Positions 11,241 to 24,635 of a DNA stretch of 64,000 nt are shown in pieces; within the stretch, counting starts at the first letter, position 1; each line of letters starts with the position of its first letter. The translations under genes were made by a program, and so were the position numbers. The DNA lies in contig NC_019866.2 of the NCBI RefSeq assembly GCF_002234675.1, positions 18,025,311-18,089,310 of the forward strand, written 5' to 3'. Source of the DNA: Oryzias latipes. Taxonomy: Eukaryota > Chordata > Actinopteri > Beloniformes > Adrianichthyidae. Under the pieces are notes generated by a model. It saw nothing but the letters and a program-made list of their open reading frames with translations, ran no database searches and was not told where the DNA came from.

Positions 11241-14200
11241 ATGATGAAGTTCAGGTTTCGTCGGCAGAGCACCGACCCGCAGAGGGAGAAAATAAAACAG
11301 GAGCTTTTCGCCTTCAAAAAGGTAAAGTAACGGGACTGGAGGGTGAGGTGCACGCGAAATCTTTCGTTGTGCCCCGCAACTAAAACACGGCTAGAATAAT
11401 CAAAATAAGCGAACCTCAACGAAACTGGGAAGTAAAGCGGCTTATCCGCTTGTCTTCGTTCGCCTTTCTGTCCACGGAGAGACTCAATTAGCCGGGAAGG
11501 ACTTCGGGTCGCTGGGGGAAAAGCTGGAGACTGGAGTCAGACTCAGATGCGCTTTTTGTTGAGATGATTTCACGGCGTGGCTCTGCATTCAGATGAGGAC
11601 AGAAAACAAAACAATAGAAACCACTTTCATGTAACTAACCAGTATAAACAACACGATAACTCTGAAGGGAGATGCATCTTAAAACTGTAAATAACTTTGC
11701 GTTGCTTCTGTATGAAAAGGACTTTATAAATAAAGTTTGAATTTGAACCCTAATTATTCTGACCCATATTTTTGAACTGATCAATGTAGTGACGACTTTT
11801 CTCATAGTTGCAGCTTGTTCAGGTTCAGGTTTCATGCAAAAGAAAATTATGTACCACTCTCACATGAATATGAATCGGTGCTCAGAGTCAGTTGGATGTC
11901 TGCTGATGTTAGACTTATCTTTAAATCTCTTTTTATTTCATTTTATTTAAATCCAATCTAACTTGGAGCTACATTGTCTATTTTGGCCATATCTGCAACC
12001 TTGAATTAGGCTTAAAAAGTCTCTTGTCTTCTGTAAATTGGTTTTTATTATATTTCTTAACCAGCTTGCTGTTTTGCAATCAGGAATTCTGCCCAGTGGT
12101 CTGTTAAAGCTCACTATAACAGACCCCATTTTGCAGAGTTCTAGCCCTGTGTTGCTGTGAGATGAGGCCACTATCTTGTGCAGAGGGGGCCTGTTCAAAC
12201 ATTTGGTTTCGAAAGGCAATTGCACAGGAAAACGTGACACTGATCGTTGCTAATGCCCCACCACAGCACCCCAGCTGACAGAAATCTGGCCGTGGACTAT
12301 TCCAGAGCAAATCTTGGATTTTGTCTGTGGGGTATCGTCCTGCTGGATGAACTAATTTCCTGCTAACTTCAGCTGAGAAAAATGAATTGTTGGTAGCAGA
12401 GGAGAAGCCCACATTATCACCACTTTGCTTGACAGTGGGAATGGGATTTTCCTGCCAAAACCTGTAGACAACAAGGCTAAACTTTTAAGCAACACAATTC
12501 CACTTTATTCATCCCTGACCAAAAGAAATCACATGATGTTTTACAAGCGCTAGCATTTGCAAAACTCCTTTGAAATGTCCTTAGTCATTGATTCAGAGGA
12601 ATTCTCTTGGAAATTGTTGCCCACATACCAAATGTCTTCAGTCGGTCTTTAAATTTGCTGCCTTGCTTAACACTACTTTTTACAATTTTCTTCTCTGATA
12701 TAAAGCTAAATGTGTTCATTTTTTTTCTTGAAAGAATTGCTTTCAAATTGTGAAATTTTCAGGATTTTATTTATAAGCAATGAGTATGAAATTTCCAAGT
12801 CTTAAAAGTTTTAGATAATTTTTATAACTTATTTCAAAGTGACTTGTTTCCATCTGTTTAAATTGTTTAAATGTTATTATCAAAACAATCATCCATACAG
12901 AATGAACAGAACGCTGAAGATCTCTGCTTTCACAGATCTTCCCCCACCTGCCAATGATCTACAGATCTTTGCAGTGATTCAGGGCACGTTCACACTGAAC
13001 CTTTTGGTTCACAGTCCTCTTTGGCAGGTGTTTCAAGCTTATTTGAACTCTGGTGAATACCAAATAAACAAGCTGTTCTTTACATGAACACAAGGCTTCA
13101 GGTTCACTACAGTGATTACAGACTGATTATCTATCAGAAAGGAAATCATCACAAATTGTAAAAAATGTTGTCGGTAAACTTGGTGTAGTGATAAACTGTA
13201 GTGGCTTATTGTTGTGATTGTCAGAAGAGTAGCCAGGCTTTTTGGAATTCTTCTTTGTGCTTTTCTTGTGATCAAACTCAGGGTTCATTCAAACTGCTGT
13301 TGGAACTGTGACTGCAAAATGTAAAAGCGAATGCAAAAGGTTTCTGCTGATCTCCACCCGCTTAGCTTTTCTGATGTGAAAGAGTCCCTATCCTTTTGAT
13401 GTAAAACAATTTATAGCCGCAGATCAAGAAGGTTTATTTTCATTATGCCTTACAAAAACAGATTTAAGAAGAATTGCAATAAAGCTTTCTTGGCTGAGCT
13501 TTATGACTTGTTTTCATCTAAAGAGCAGTTAACTGTATTTCTATTTTCTTTTTATCACACTAGTAGTTTATTTAGCAAGTAATTTTTTTCTTTTGCAGGC
13601 TGTAATTAAGAAATCCATGCATTTTTGGATGGTAAAAGTCCTTTTAAAAGTTAGGACTGTTATCAATAAAAGCATTAAAGACCCATTCTGATGAAAATCT
13701 TGGTGGATTTCATACTCATTTCTAATAAAAATCCTGAAAATATGCTATTGTGGGCTTTTTGGTAGGATTGAAGATGTATAATAGTAAACAATTAAGCTTA
13801 AACTTGCAATTGTATCTTGTTTTTATTTAAATCATTGTGAATCAGGAGCAGATTAAAAAATGCTGTTAGAAAAAGAATGGATTTGTTGCATAGAAAATAC
13901 TCTGGGCGGGCGCCGAGCTCACCTCACACAAACGGGGAGGGCAATTGGGGGAGGGGGGGGGGGGATTCGGAGGCAATTTTCTGATAAACTTCTGCCGCTC
14001 TGCAAAAACTATGTCCTAGAAAACTACACAGTTTTTTTTACTTTGGCTATAAATAAAAGAGCACTGGGAATATTTTAAAATAGATAAAAAGTTGATCCGA
14101 GTGGGACTTTTAAAAAAACATGTCAGTTCAATGTTAGACAGTTTTTATTAATTTTTTTCCAAATTGCCAAAAAGACAGCAAACTAGTTGGAACTGGTAAA

Positions 14201-17200
14201 CCTGTAATTTACTAGCAATCACTATTTTTGAGATTTCAAATCAAATATTCAGGTGCTGCTTTTAATTTGTAAAAAAAAAAAAAAAAAAAAAGCCAAAAGG
14301 TTAAGCTTTTTTTGGTGTATTGTCACACGCTTGCTTGCTGTTATCTAGATTTTTAAATGTCAATTGACGTTGGTTAAATAGGACACGGTGTAGATGGAGA
14401 TGTTCACTTAATAAATAGCTGTGATGGAACAGGCTGCTGTGGCTGAAATTCCCTGAAACGGTCAAAGGCTTTGCGGCGTTTGAAAGTTCATGGACTGTTT
14501 GTTTTATGGAAATCTTGCGTTGTTTGCCACCAGTTGCTACAACTGTCACCGAGGTGGTCCTTTCACAGGAAGCTAGCTTTGATGCGACTGTGTACAACTG
14601 GCTTGATAATTTAAACCGGGTTCACCATCCCTAGATAAGCAATCCAAGAGTCCAGTTTCAAACCTTTTAAAGGAAGTTTTGTGTCTTCAGGCACGTGGTT
14701 GTTGATGTTTTTTTCCCCTGTAGCTTTAAAGTCTTCCCCAGAGTCTGCCATCGCCTGACACAGGCAGTTAAAAAGAGCTGTGAATTTATGTTTATCCCTT
14801 TTACCATGGCTTACAGAGCACTGCAATAAAGCAGAGCGTCTGCCATTTACTGCTTTAAAAAGGAAAAAAAAAATCTAACTTAAGGAGGATCCTCCCTTTT
14901 AGACGCCCCAGTAGTTTATGCAGTCTGATGGGCATAAGAGTGGGGCTTGTTTTAGGAACAGATGTTGATAAATTGGTGTAGGTTGATGCTTAGTAGCAAA
15001 AAATAATTTTATTTAATTTTTTGTATTTTTACAAAAAAAATGTAAACAAAAATGATTTTAAAAAGAACATTTCTATTTGGGTTTTCTTAAAGTTAGTTCT
15101 GTGGGATACTCCTTTGTAACCAGGCAAAACTAGTTTGAAAATAACATTTTGAACAATAAATCGACTTTATCGGATGGATTTTAGGGAAATAAGCAGGGAT
15201 GCTTTGGTCTTTTCTGAAATGTTAATGTTATCTTTCATTTTCCTCCATCAATCTGTCGGCTGTTTGTTTTTCCCACTCATGCTGTCTGTCTTTTCTTTTC
15301 CCAGACGGTGGAGCATGGTTTCCCCCATCAGCCCAGTGCCCTGGCCTTTGACCCCAAGCTGCAGCTGATGGCCATCGGCACAAAGTCAGGAGCCATCAAA
15401 ATGTATCCTTCAATGCCTCTTTGATTCTGTGTGATTTAAAACTTCAACCGTGACGATTAAAATAAAAATGAACATGCAGCTGCATAGAAAAAATATTTTT
15501 TATTTTTTTGATTCTTATTTAAGTTTATTTGAAACGTGCTGGAATGAAAGTACCTAAGGAAACCTTCAGAGTCTAGAAACCGTTTTCTTTCCTGTGGTGT
15601 CAGTTTAGATGTTTTGAAGTGCCTCTGTTATCTTGGCATCAGCTCTGCAGTGCAGCTGCAGTGCTGCATTTCGCTGCAGGGTTGTAGGAAGCGCTTCACA
15701 CTTCACTTTTATTCTCTTGATTTCATTTTTTGGAGGATGGCCTTATTTTGCACATTTAGAATCATTTCTTTATTCGTAATCTGAAAGAGCTGTGAGTTCT
15801 AGCAGCCATGGTTGAATCTGGGGTTTCGCCATTATGTATTATAAACATGGAGGACCGCCTGATTAGTTGTGTTGCTAGAAGAGATGGTTAGCATCGAAGG
15901 GCAAGAGTTTGTCTTTTTTTAAGTCTTACTTTTGAAAAAGCATTCCAATGAAAATTGTGTTTTTAACTTGTTCTTGTGGCATTTTTTTAATCATGGTGGA
16001 GGACATATATAAGGAAATTAAGCTCCAAATTGCAGACAAACAAAAACATTATCTGAAAAAACAAAAAAACAAAACATTGTGATGTAGAAAATACACTGGG
16101 CAGACCACAAGCTCTGTTGCAGACGACTAGATCCATATAGGTCTTTGTTTTCCTCGTCCGAGCTGGTATCTGGTTCAAAACTGTATGGCTGGATAATCCA
16201 AACTGTGCTCGCCATTTTGGCTGCACCAGTAATGTTAGGTTGTCGTTGAAAGGGGCTGAAAGCCAGCAGGAAAGCATGTAAACAGAGATATCTCGGCTAT
16301 CGATGATGGGAATGGGGGAGGGGTTGCCATGCACCATCTGTTCAGCCTACAACTCAGAGGTGAATTTCTAATGAACTCCTGCTGCTCTGCAGAAACTATG
16401 TTCTATATAAGACGACGCAGTGTTTGATTTTGACTAAAAATGACAATCATAATTGAAAGATCACTTGGAATGCTTTTACAGAGATGGCAGAAGTGGGTCT
16501 TTAAATTGGTAACTTTAGTCCTGCAGGATAACTGGTATTCGTACTAAAAACACATTTATTTCGTGTTTTAAACTCAAATGTCTGGTCATTGTTTCCCACT
16601 TTTTTTTCTAGAAAAGGGATCAAAAGAGGGCTAGGATTTGTGTTTTTAGCCATCTCTGACAGTATCACGTTGGTTTTGCAGCGAGCCTGAAAAACAAAAC
16701 ATCATTACAGCAGGATCAAAATACTGTTGAGTGGAAACAAATTTCTCCCAGAGTCCAAATACCATAAATGCATTTCTTGGTATGCAGCCTCTGGGAATCC
16801 TCTAAACCTGGCAGTGGCAGCACTGGATTCAGCTGAAATGTTTAGTGAAGCTAAGAAAGAGTAAGTGTTGCTTTGGTCTGGGAGAGGTGCTCCATCAAAA
16901 CTATAATTTGGCTCAGGATGTCCTTTTGTGTCTGAAATTCTTAGCAGCGTTTGAGACTTGTCGATGTGCGTTATCTCAGGGTCAGCTAGCACACCGTTAT
17001 TTTCCGACAGGATTTCTCCGATTTTAAACACTCTCCCAACAGGTGGGTTTCAGCGTCGAGCAGAAGACAGAGGCCCGCTGTGGGATTTGCAGGCAGATGT
17101 TAAAGGTGTCTGATGGGTAATGGCTGCCTCCACATGCTTTACGTTTGTCTTGCGTGTTTCCTTTTGTGAGTGCGTGACCTGCAGCAAAGAGCAGGTAACG

Positions 17201-20200
17201 TGATTTATCGTGCCAAGCATGCCGGCGTTCAGATCTAAATTTGAGCTCCCAGCCGCTGTGCTGGTTTCTGTAGAGGGTGCAGTGTTTCCTCACCGCATGC
17301 AGACAAATGAGGCTGGAGAATCGGCTCTTTGAGACGTGACTTCAGGAGAGGGAGGCTGGCGGTACCAGGCGCTTGCACACTGGGGAGAGATGGAGATAAA
17401 CAGTCAGTGAAGACAAGGGAGTGTGATTGAGTGGGAGGCAAATAGTTTTGTTTGACAGCTGCATGTAGTGTAAATAGTTACTGTATGTCAAGAAACCCAG
17501 ATTTAGTCCCAGACTTTCAAAATGATTCCAACTGCTTTTGAAAAGAAAACTTTAAATGAAGCTAAATTTGACCTAGATTACACATCTAATTACAAATATC
17601 AAGCTAATTTAGGTTTATGTTCTCTTATTTTTGTTAAGAAAATTCCCACATTAGATTTTTTAAAAAGTTCAAATAATGATAAAAACTGAAATCCAATGAA
17701 GTAGTTCTGTCTAAAAACCATTATGGTAAACAAACCCCTTTACATAGTCATCACCAAACCCAGGGTTTTTGAAAAAGAAGTAGTGACATACTTAGTACCT
17801 TTTAGTAGGTATGTACAAATGTTATGAAGTCCTGGGATCATTGAAGGTACTATCAAGAGTTACAGTAGTGATGGTAGTCTGACAGCATGGGGAAAGTTAC
17901 TGTCTCTGAGTATTTTTGTATGTGACCTGCTTCAAAGGAACTGGGATTAGACAGATCTAATCTATTCAAATATCTTTTCATTGTTGGCACCAATTAAACT
18001 TCCATAATTTGAATGTACTGTAAACCGGAAATTCGCCTCACCTGAAAAGGCCGTAAACCTGTCTGTGGCTCACCCTTAAAAGAGATCTTCAGGATTAGAT
18101 GTGCAGGATGATTTTATTAGATTAATTCTGATGTGTAAAAATCTGATTTCCTGTATTTACATAAAAAGGTGCAGATAATCTATGGGGGACACTTCCATAT
18201 TTTCTGATGTTTGTAGGAATTAATAGATTGGTGGAGCTTGTTTTAGTCAACATGTTTGTACTTTTGAGCCTTTTAAACATTTAACTAAACACTCCTGAAT
18301 TTTCTGGATGTAGCTTGGCTGATTAACAAGCTAATGTTTGGCATTTTATATCTAGATAAAAATTGGAATGTAAGAGCTTTCTACTTTTAACCATAAACTT
18401 TAGAATTTTATAATCTTTTTTTTTTTTTTAAATATCTTTTTTATTTAGAACAAAGAAGCTTAAGGTGTATTCAGACCGTAAACATTTGGTTCACCTAAAG
18501 TGAACCAGAGTTAGTTTGTTAGTTAGTCTTGATAATATAGAACAAACCTTCAGTTTGAATGACCACAAGCGGACCCTGGGATCCGGGATCAGGAACCACT
18601 CTTGGACCCATCTTTTGAGGTTGTTTGTTTCCAATCGAATTGGACTTTCGTTCGCTCTGACTTTTCTTCAGTCTGGACCAACAAAAGGCCACCGCAGCCT
18701 GGCTTTACAGGAACGTTGATACATACGTTCAAAATTGAACTATAGAGCTATAAAGTTTAAATATGTCAACTATCCCAACAAGGATTGCAAAGTGCAGGAC
18801 TTTCATTTTTCTTTCTCTCGTCGCCTTTGCACCGCCCTCGTAATTCCTGGCCAATGACGGAAGAGCTCTTTAGTCACGTGCTTTTTTTTAAAAGCTTTGG
18901 TTTGAAACAGAAAAATCTGCTTGACGGCAGTCTGAATACAGACCAAACTCAAGGTTCAGGACTCGATCCAGACCAAATTAAGCCGACTTGGTCCAGACCA
19001 ACGGACTTTTCTAGTCTGAATGCACCCTAAATAAAGTTTCATGGACCTAATGAACAAATCTAAGGCATTATTTCTTCTTCATCTGTGTCAACTAAAGAAA
19101 CATAGTTATTTTTTCCCATCATTTTTGTTCTCAAAGTGAGATAAATTATTTTATTAATTAGTTATCATGATTAATAGTGAACAACAGAGGGTGATTATAT
19201 TTTTCATTCAAAACAAGTTTTGTGTTTAGATCAATACTCTTATTTGTTTGGGTTTGATGATGATGAGGTAGAAAAAGGGTCTACAGTACCCCCCCCCCCC
19301 CCCCCATTCTTTGGGGTTAGGGACCAGAGTCACCCGCGATTATACAGAATCACCTCACCCAACCCCCCAGCCAAAGAATGTCCACCACCGATGCCTTCTC
19401 ATAAAAAAATGTATTAAATGACATAGGAATATTGCAAATATAACGTTTTTTTTAGTTCAAAGCAAATGATTATACTGTAAAATACTTTATAACGCACATT
19501 AGGAATGTCACTCTCTAAGTCTGTGCCTTAAAACCTGGAGCCAGTGCTTCCTCCTATATCAGTTTAGTGTGAGAGGTCCTGCAGCGTGATTTGAGCGCTG
19601 CAGGAGCTCTCACAGCGCGTCAGTCCGGCAGCAGAGGGTTTTGAGCGTTGCTTCTTCTAGATAAGGGAGCCGGTTTCATCCGCGATGATCTTCTTCAGCT
19701 TTGCTGGATATTATCCAGTCGCTTCTGAGTCGGCTGATGCTATTTTCTTCATGCAGGGGCACAAACTTTGGTTGGTAACCATTCAGGAACCAGTACAACC
19801 AGCTGTTGGAGGCTGATGGGCCGCCGTGCTCTTCATCTTCGTCCCTCTTCCTCAGAAATTCCCACAGCATCTTCTGCGGATGCAAAAGTCTCATACAAGC
19901 GTCTTGAGTTGTCTGAGCTTCTGTGTTAAACTGGAGGAGTTGCGTAACTGAAATGAAATCTGCGAATATGTGAAAATGCGAATATTGAAACGCTAACAAG
20001 CGGGGTAACACTGTAATTTCATCTGAAAGCTGTCGGCATGTGGGGGCGGTTCTATGTATGTATGTGTGTTTGTTGGGGGGGGGTTGCATCTTCTCTCGTT
20101 CCCTGATAATCTGACACACTCCCAGACTACAGTTTGACGTGAAAGGGGATTGGCAGCAGAACTGTGGGTGGACCTTCTCCCCTTAAAGCTTGTGGGTTTA

Positions 20201-23200
20201 TGGAGTAATAATACAAGAGAGTTTGTATCACCTGGATACCGGGGCCATGCTGATCTGCTGATTCTGTTGGGCTGATCTCCTTCTGCTCCCATCCTCTTGT
20301 TCATTCTCCAGTCTTCTGCTTAAGCGTCTCTGTCACTCCTTCCTCCTCTCTGTGCTTATGGAGTCATATTTCAACGTGACAGTTTCTGCTTTGACCATAG
20401 ACTGGAGCTAAAATGAAGGAAGTGGACAATATGGTGTTGGGTTGTGTGTTGGGGTGAGGGGGGATCTTGAGGAGCCTGTCTCCTGCTCTGGAATGTGTGT
20501 TGCGCTGCCCTTGGTTAACCTCCCTCTGTGAGTGTGTTTTTGTGTGTGTGTGTTTGGGCATGCACGTCTGTGTAGATTGGCTAAGTAAGAGCTTTGTTGC
20601 TGAGTCTACTCTTAATAAAGGGAGCTTTTGAAATGGTTTCCAAGACAACCAGTGCAGTTGCCTTGGATAAGAAGTGGCTGCAGACTGGGGGACTTTGAAC
20701 AAAGCGGATGCACAGAGCTGGTGTTGGAATTTTAAATACTGATGTCAATTTATTAGGGCATTAACCACTAGGCAGATAATATTTGACGTCACACTGAAGA
20801 TAATGCCTGAAGCTGGACAGGGATGTTGACTTGAGTTGACTTTCGCTTGTCCCAAAAATGCCTGGAAAATGGGTTGGGTCAGACTAAATAGTTTGTTTAC
20901 TTCCCATCTGCCAATCTGAAAACCCGCCCCCTAGTTATACACAAATTTTGGCTCTATTAAAATCAAAACACTGAGCAATAAACATAAATTATTTGACACC
21001 AGACTTTACATACCTTTTTTCATGCGAGTGAATTAGAAAGTGCTTCCTTTTGAAACCAGCCTCTAGTGGTAGTCTGAGAAACTACAGTCGGGACCATAAA
21101 TGTTTGGACAGAGGCACATTCTTTCTAATTTAGTTTCTGTACATCACCACAGTGAATTTTAAATAAAACTACTCAGATGACATTGAAGTGCAGACTTTCA
21201 ACTCTTATTCCATGGGTTGAAAAAAAAGATTGCATAAAAATTTGAAAAACTAAAGCATTTTTTAAACACAATAATGGTGCTGTCTAATTACGGAAAAGGT
21301 ATATAACTACAATAAGCAATCTAACAAAAAGTAAAAACATGTAATTTTACATGCAATAAAAGCATCATCACATAATCAACTTGCATGAAGTTACTCATAA
21401 TGTAAAAAAAGATGAATAAGCCAAAAGCAGACGCTTATTTTTTCCATGTTGATGGTTGTAAACTTCTTAGAAATATTGATGGTATTTTGTTCTGACGTAT
21501 CCAATTGAATTGCTGTAGGTATGACATGCCTTCATAAAAGATGATTGTTGTTGTCATCATTTATTTGAATTTATTTGTGAAACAGTAAAGACAGTTACAT
21601 ATAATAAAAATCACCAGTAAAAGTAAGGAAAGACTAAAAACAATAAAAATGATCAAAGATACAAAGTACAGAAGAGGACATTTAAATAAGGTGTCTATAC
21701 CAGTATTTCCAAATTGGGGACTGGTATCCACAAGTGCTGTCTGATTTTGGTGAGCGCTAAAATCATTCTATTTTTAGAAGCATTGAATGAAACCATAAAT
21801 TAGGGGCCTTAAAAGGGCATGAAGACTGTTGAAGACTCCTGCACCAACCAATATTTCTGTATCTTTGTGTTAGAGTTTGCATTATAGTTGGTGTTGGCAT
21901 AGTTGCTAAGCAGAAAATGTCATATTGGCACTTCATGGCTTAAATGTTGCTGCCCCCTGATTTACAGCAAATGGTCAAAGCTATTAGCTTTGAATTTTTT
22001 CTTTTTTTCCTTTTTAAAAAAAAAAAATCTTTTCAGGCTATTTTAATGGTATTACTAGTTTTCCAGTCACCCTGGTCAGCACCATTTACTGTCACAGGAC
22101 TTGAGAGGGTTTTTTGGAAATTACAGGGAAGTTCACACTTTTAGACCATGATTCATGCACTTTGCAGTTGACTAATGATACATGGAAAGAAGCTAAAACC
22201 CTTTGACAACAAAGAAAAATGACACAAGTTCAGTGATTTAAGCTTAAATTAATGTAAATTTGTTGTGAGTTCCTTAGATTGTTGATATAAACCACTTTGG
22301 TTTATATCAGTTATCTTTAAATTTGATCCTAATTATAATCTATATATTTTTCCTGGTGCTATGAGTCCAGATTTAGCTAAATCCAATGAAAAATAGATTC
22401 TTAATCTCAACGGGACATTTCCTGGATAAATAAAGGTTAAATAAAAGAAATACCAAAAAAAGCTGCAGGTTTCATTTAAATTAATGAATATAGAAAAACT
22501 ATACATATCTACAAAAATAAATCTCTATGTTTCACCATATTGTTATCTGTAAATCCTAAGAAAATGTCAAACTACAGCTATATTAAATGTTTAAGTATGA
22601 TTGAACTGGTTTGGGAAGTAACGCACAGCAGAGCGAGGCAGAATTTTGCACCATTTTCCTCAAAACACTGTCTCTGGTGTGTTTCTTTTCTACCAGATCA
22701 ATTCTAATTACATCCACATTAAAAAAAAAATTCTGTTATTTAAAATCCCCACTTTTGTTTTTTTGTTTGTCTTCCTTGGCTTTTTTGCTTTACTCTTGCA
22801 TTACTTTAATGCCTCAGTTTTTCTTTTCTTTTCTTCTTTCGGATGTTTGCTTCCCTATAAACATTAGTCACTGATACTCCTGAAGACTGCAGTGGCTTTT
22901 CAAAGCCGCAGCTTTCCCTCCCGTCTAACCTACCCCACAAAGCAATAGCTCCATATCAGCATAAAAAGACTCTCATTAAGCTGCCACTGCTTCTCCTATT
23001 CATGCAGATTCAAAGGAGCTGGGGAATGCAGAACATGTGGAGAATATGAGGTGGTGTTCTGAGATCAGCTGTGACGGCCGCAGTGATGGTAGAGGCAATT
23101 TTACTCTCGCATTACTTCCACTGGCAGCTCAGAGGCTTATCAGGGACATCCCACACTTATTTCACCCCTGGTACCTGAAAACAACACTGATGTACAGTCA

Positions 23201-24604
23201 AGATTGACTGGTCTTCTCTGAAGCTTATGTTTTAGAACAGGTGTCAACTGGGGCTGTTTAATGGCAAGAGTCTGGCAATACAATACACATCTCACAATAT
23301 AATATATATCACAAGACTGTAACAGAAACAATATATCACAATGTCTTTTGAAGATTTTGACTTGGAAAAAAAATGCTTTTAACATGAACATTGTCCACAA
23401 ATAATGTTCTTTAAATATGATTAAGAGAATACCTTGCTATACATTCTCAACACTGCTTATGAGGTGAGTGAAATATAAAGTTTGAATAAGTTAACTATCC
23501 CGACAAGGATTGCAAAGCGCAAGACTTCCATAATTTCTGCCTGTAGTTGGTTTGCCCCGCCCTCGTAATTCCTGACCAATGAGTGAAGAGATCTTTAGTC
23601 ATGAGGTTTTGTTTACAAGCTTTAGTCCTGGAACAGCAAAGTCTGCTTGACGGCAGTCTGAAAACAGACCAAACCCATGGTCTATCCAGACCAAATTAAT
23701 AGCGGTGTTTATTGGCAAGAGTCTGGCGATACGATACGTATCCTGATATTGTACCAGAACACATTTTCTTTTTTTTTTTAAATCTGACTTAGAAAAAGCT
23801 TTCATTTCTGAATGTATAACATTTGTTGTCCTTTTTTTCTTAAGATTCAAAACTGCTAATTTTTTTCTATTTATTCATTTATGTTTTTGGAGAAACACAC
23901 ATTTATTTTAAGGAGTTCATTTTTTGTGTGCTGCTTCATGAGCTCTTCTGCTGAGAGAACCAGAACAGTGTGAGAAAGGTGGGATTGTTCTTAAACTGTC
24001 AGGGTGGAGTTGTTTGGCTTGTCTAGTTGTTTGCCTTTTGCCAGACATTTGTTGTGCATGTGAAGCCATGTGTTTACAGGCAGAGAAATTGGGGAAGAAA
24101 AAGAGAAATGTGTGTAAAGTCTTTATGAGCAGAACCCACAGAAGCAAGGCTGAAAAAGTTTACTTTTTAATCCTAGTTTCATCATTTCATCGGCATTTGT
24201 GTGTCCTTACTGACCATCCCAATCTTCTGCAGCATTAATGTGTGTGTTAGAGGGTGTTGTCAGTGTGTCTGAATACAGGACAATGCCTTCTGTTTGTCTG
24301 TATTCAGACCGTGAAATCCCTTTATCCCTGCTAACGCTCTCTCTGCTTCACTGGGCAATTGCACTTGTGTGTGTGTGTGTGTGTGTTTGTGTGTGTGCTG
24401 AAATGACAGAGAAATATCATTAGATATGTGTAACTGTTGGCCTCATTGTTTACGTTTTAAGGTTCTTGTTAGTGGCTCACGTTGCTTGCATCATGCTTAT
24501 GTTAACGCTTTCAAATCTCTGAGAAATCTGTTGATTGGAGGCGCCTGGTTTTTTTAGGTTACTTGTACAGTGAAGAAGTTGAATATTCCAGCCAAATAGT
24601 TGAG

Positions 24605-24635
<31 letters not shown>

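Noticed and set aside
12985..13390. Possible hAT-like element with CAGGG/TTCACA-type ends
   Set aside because: The two ends match each other poorly and no target duplication is visible; mentioned only in the intron 1 description.
19676..20304. Two long minus-strand open frames in llgl1 intron 2
   Set aside because: No recognisable domain, and translation is low-complexity in part. Kept only as part of the finding on the GC-richer block.
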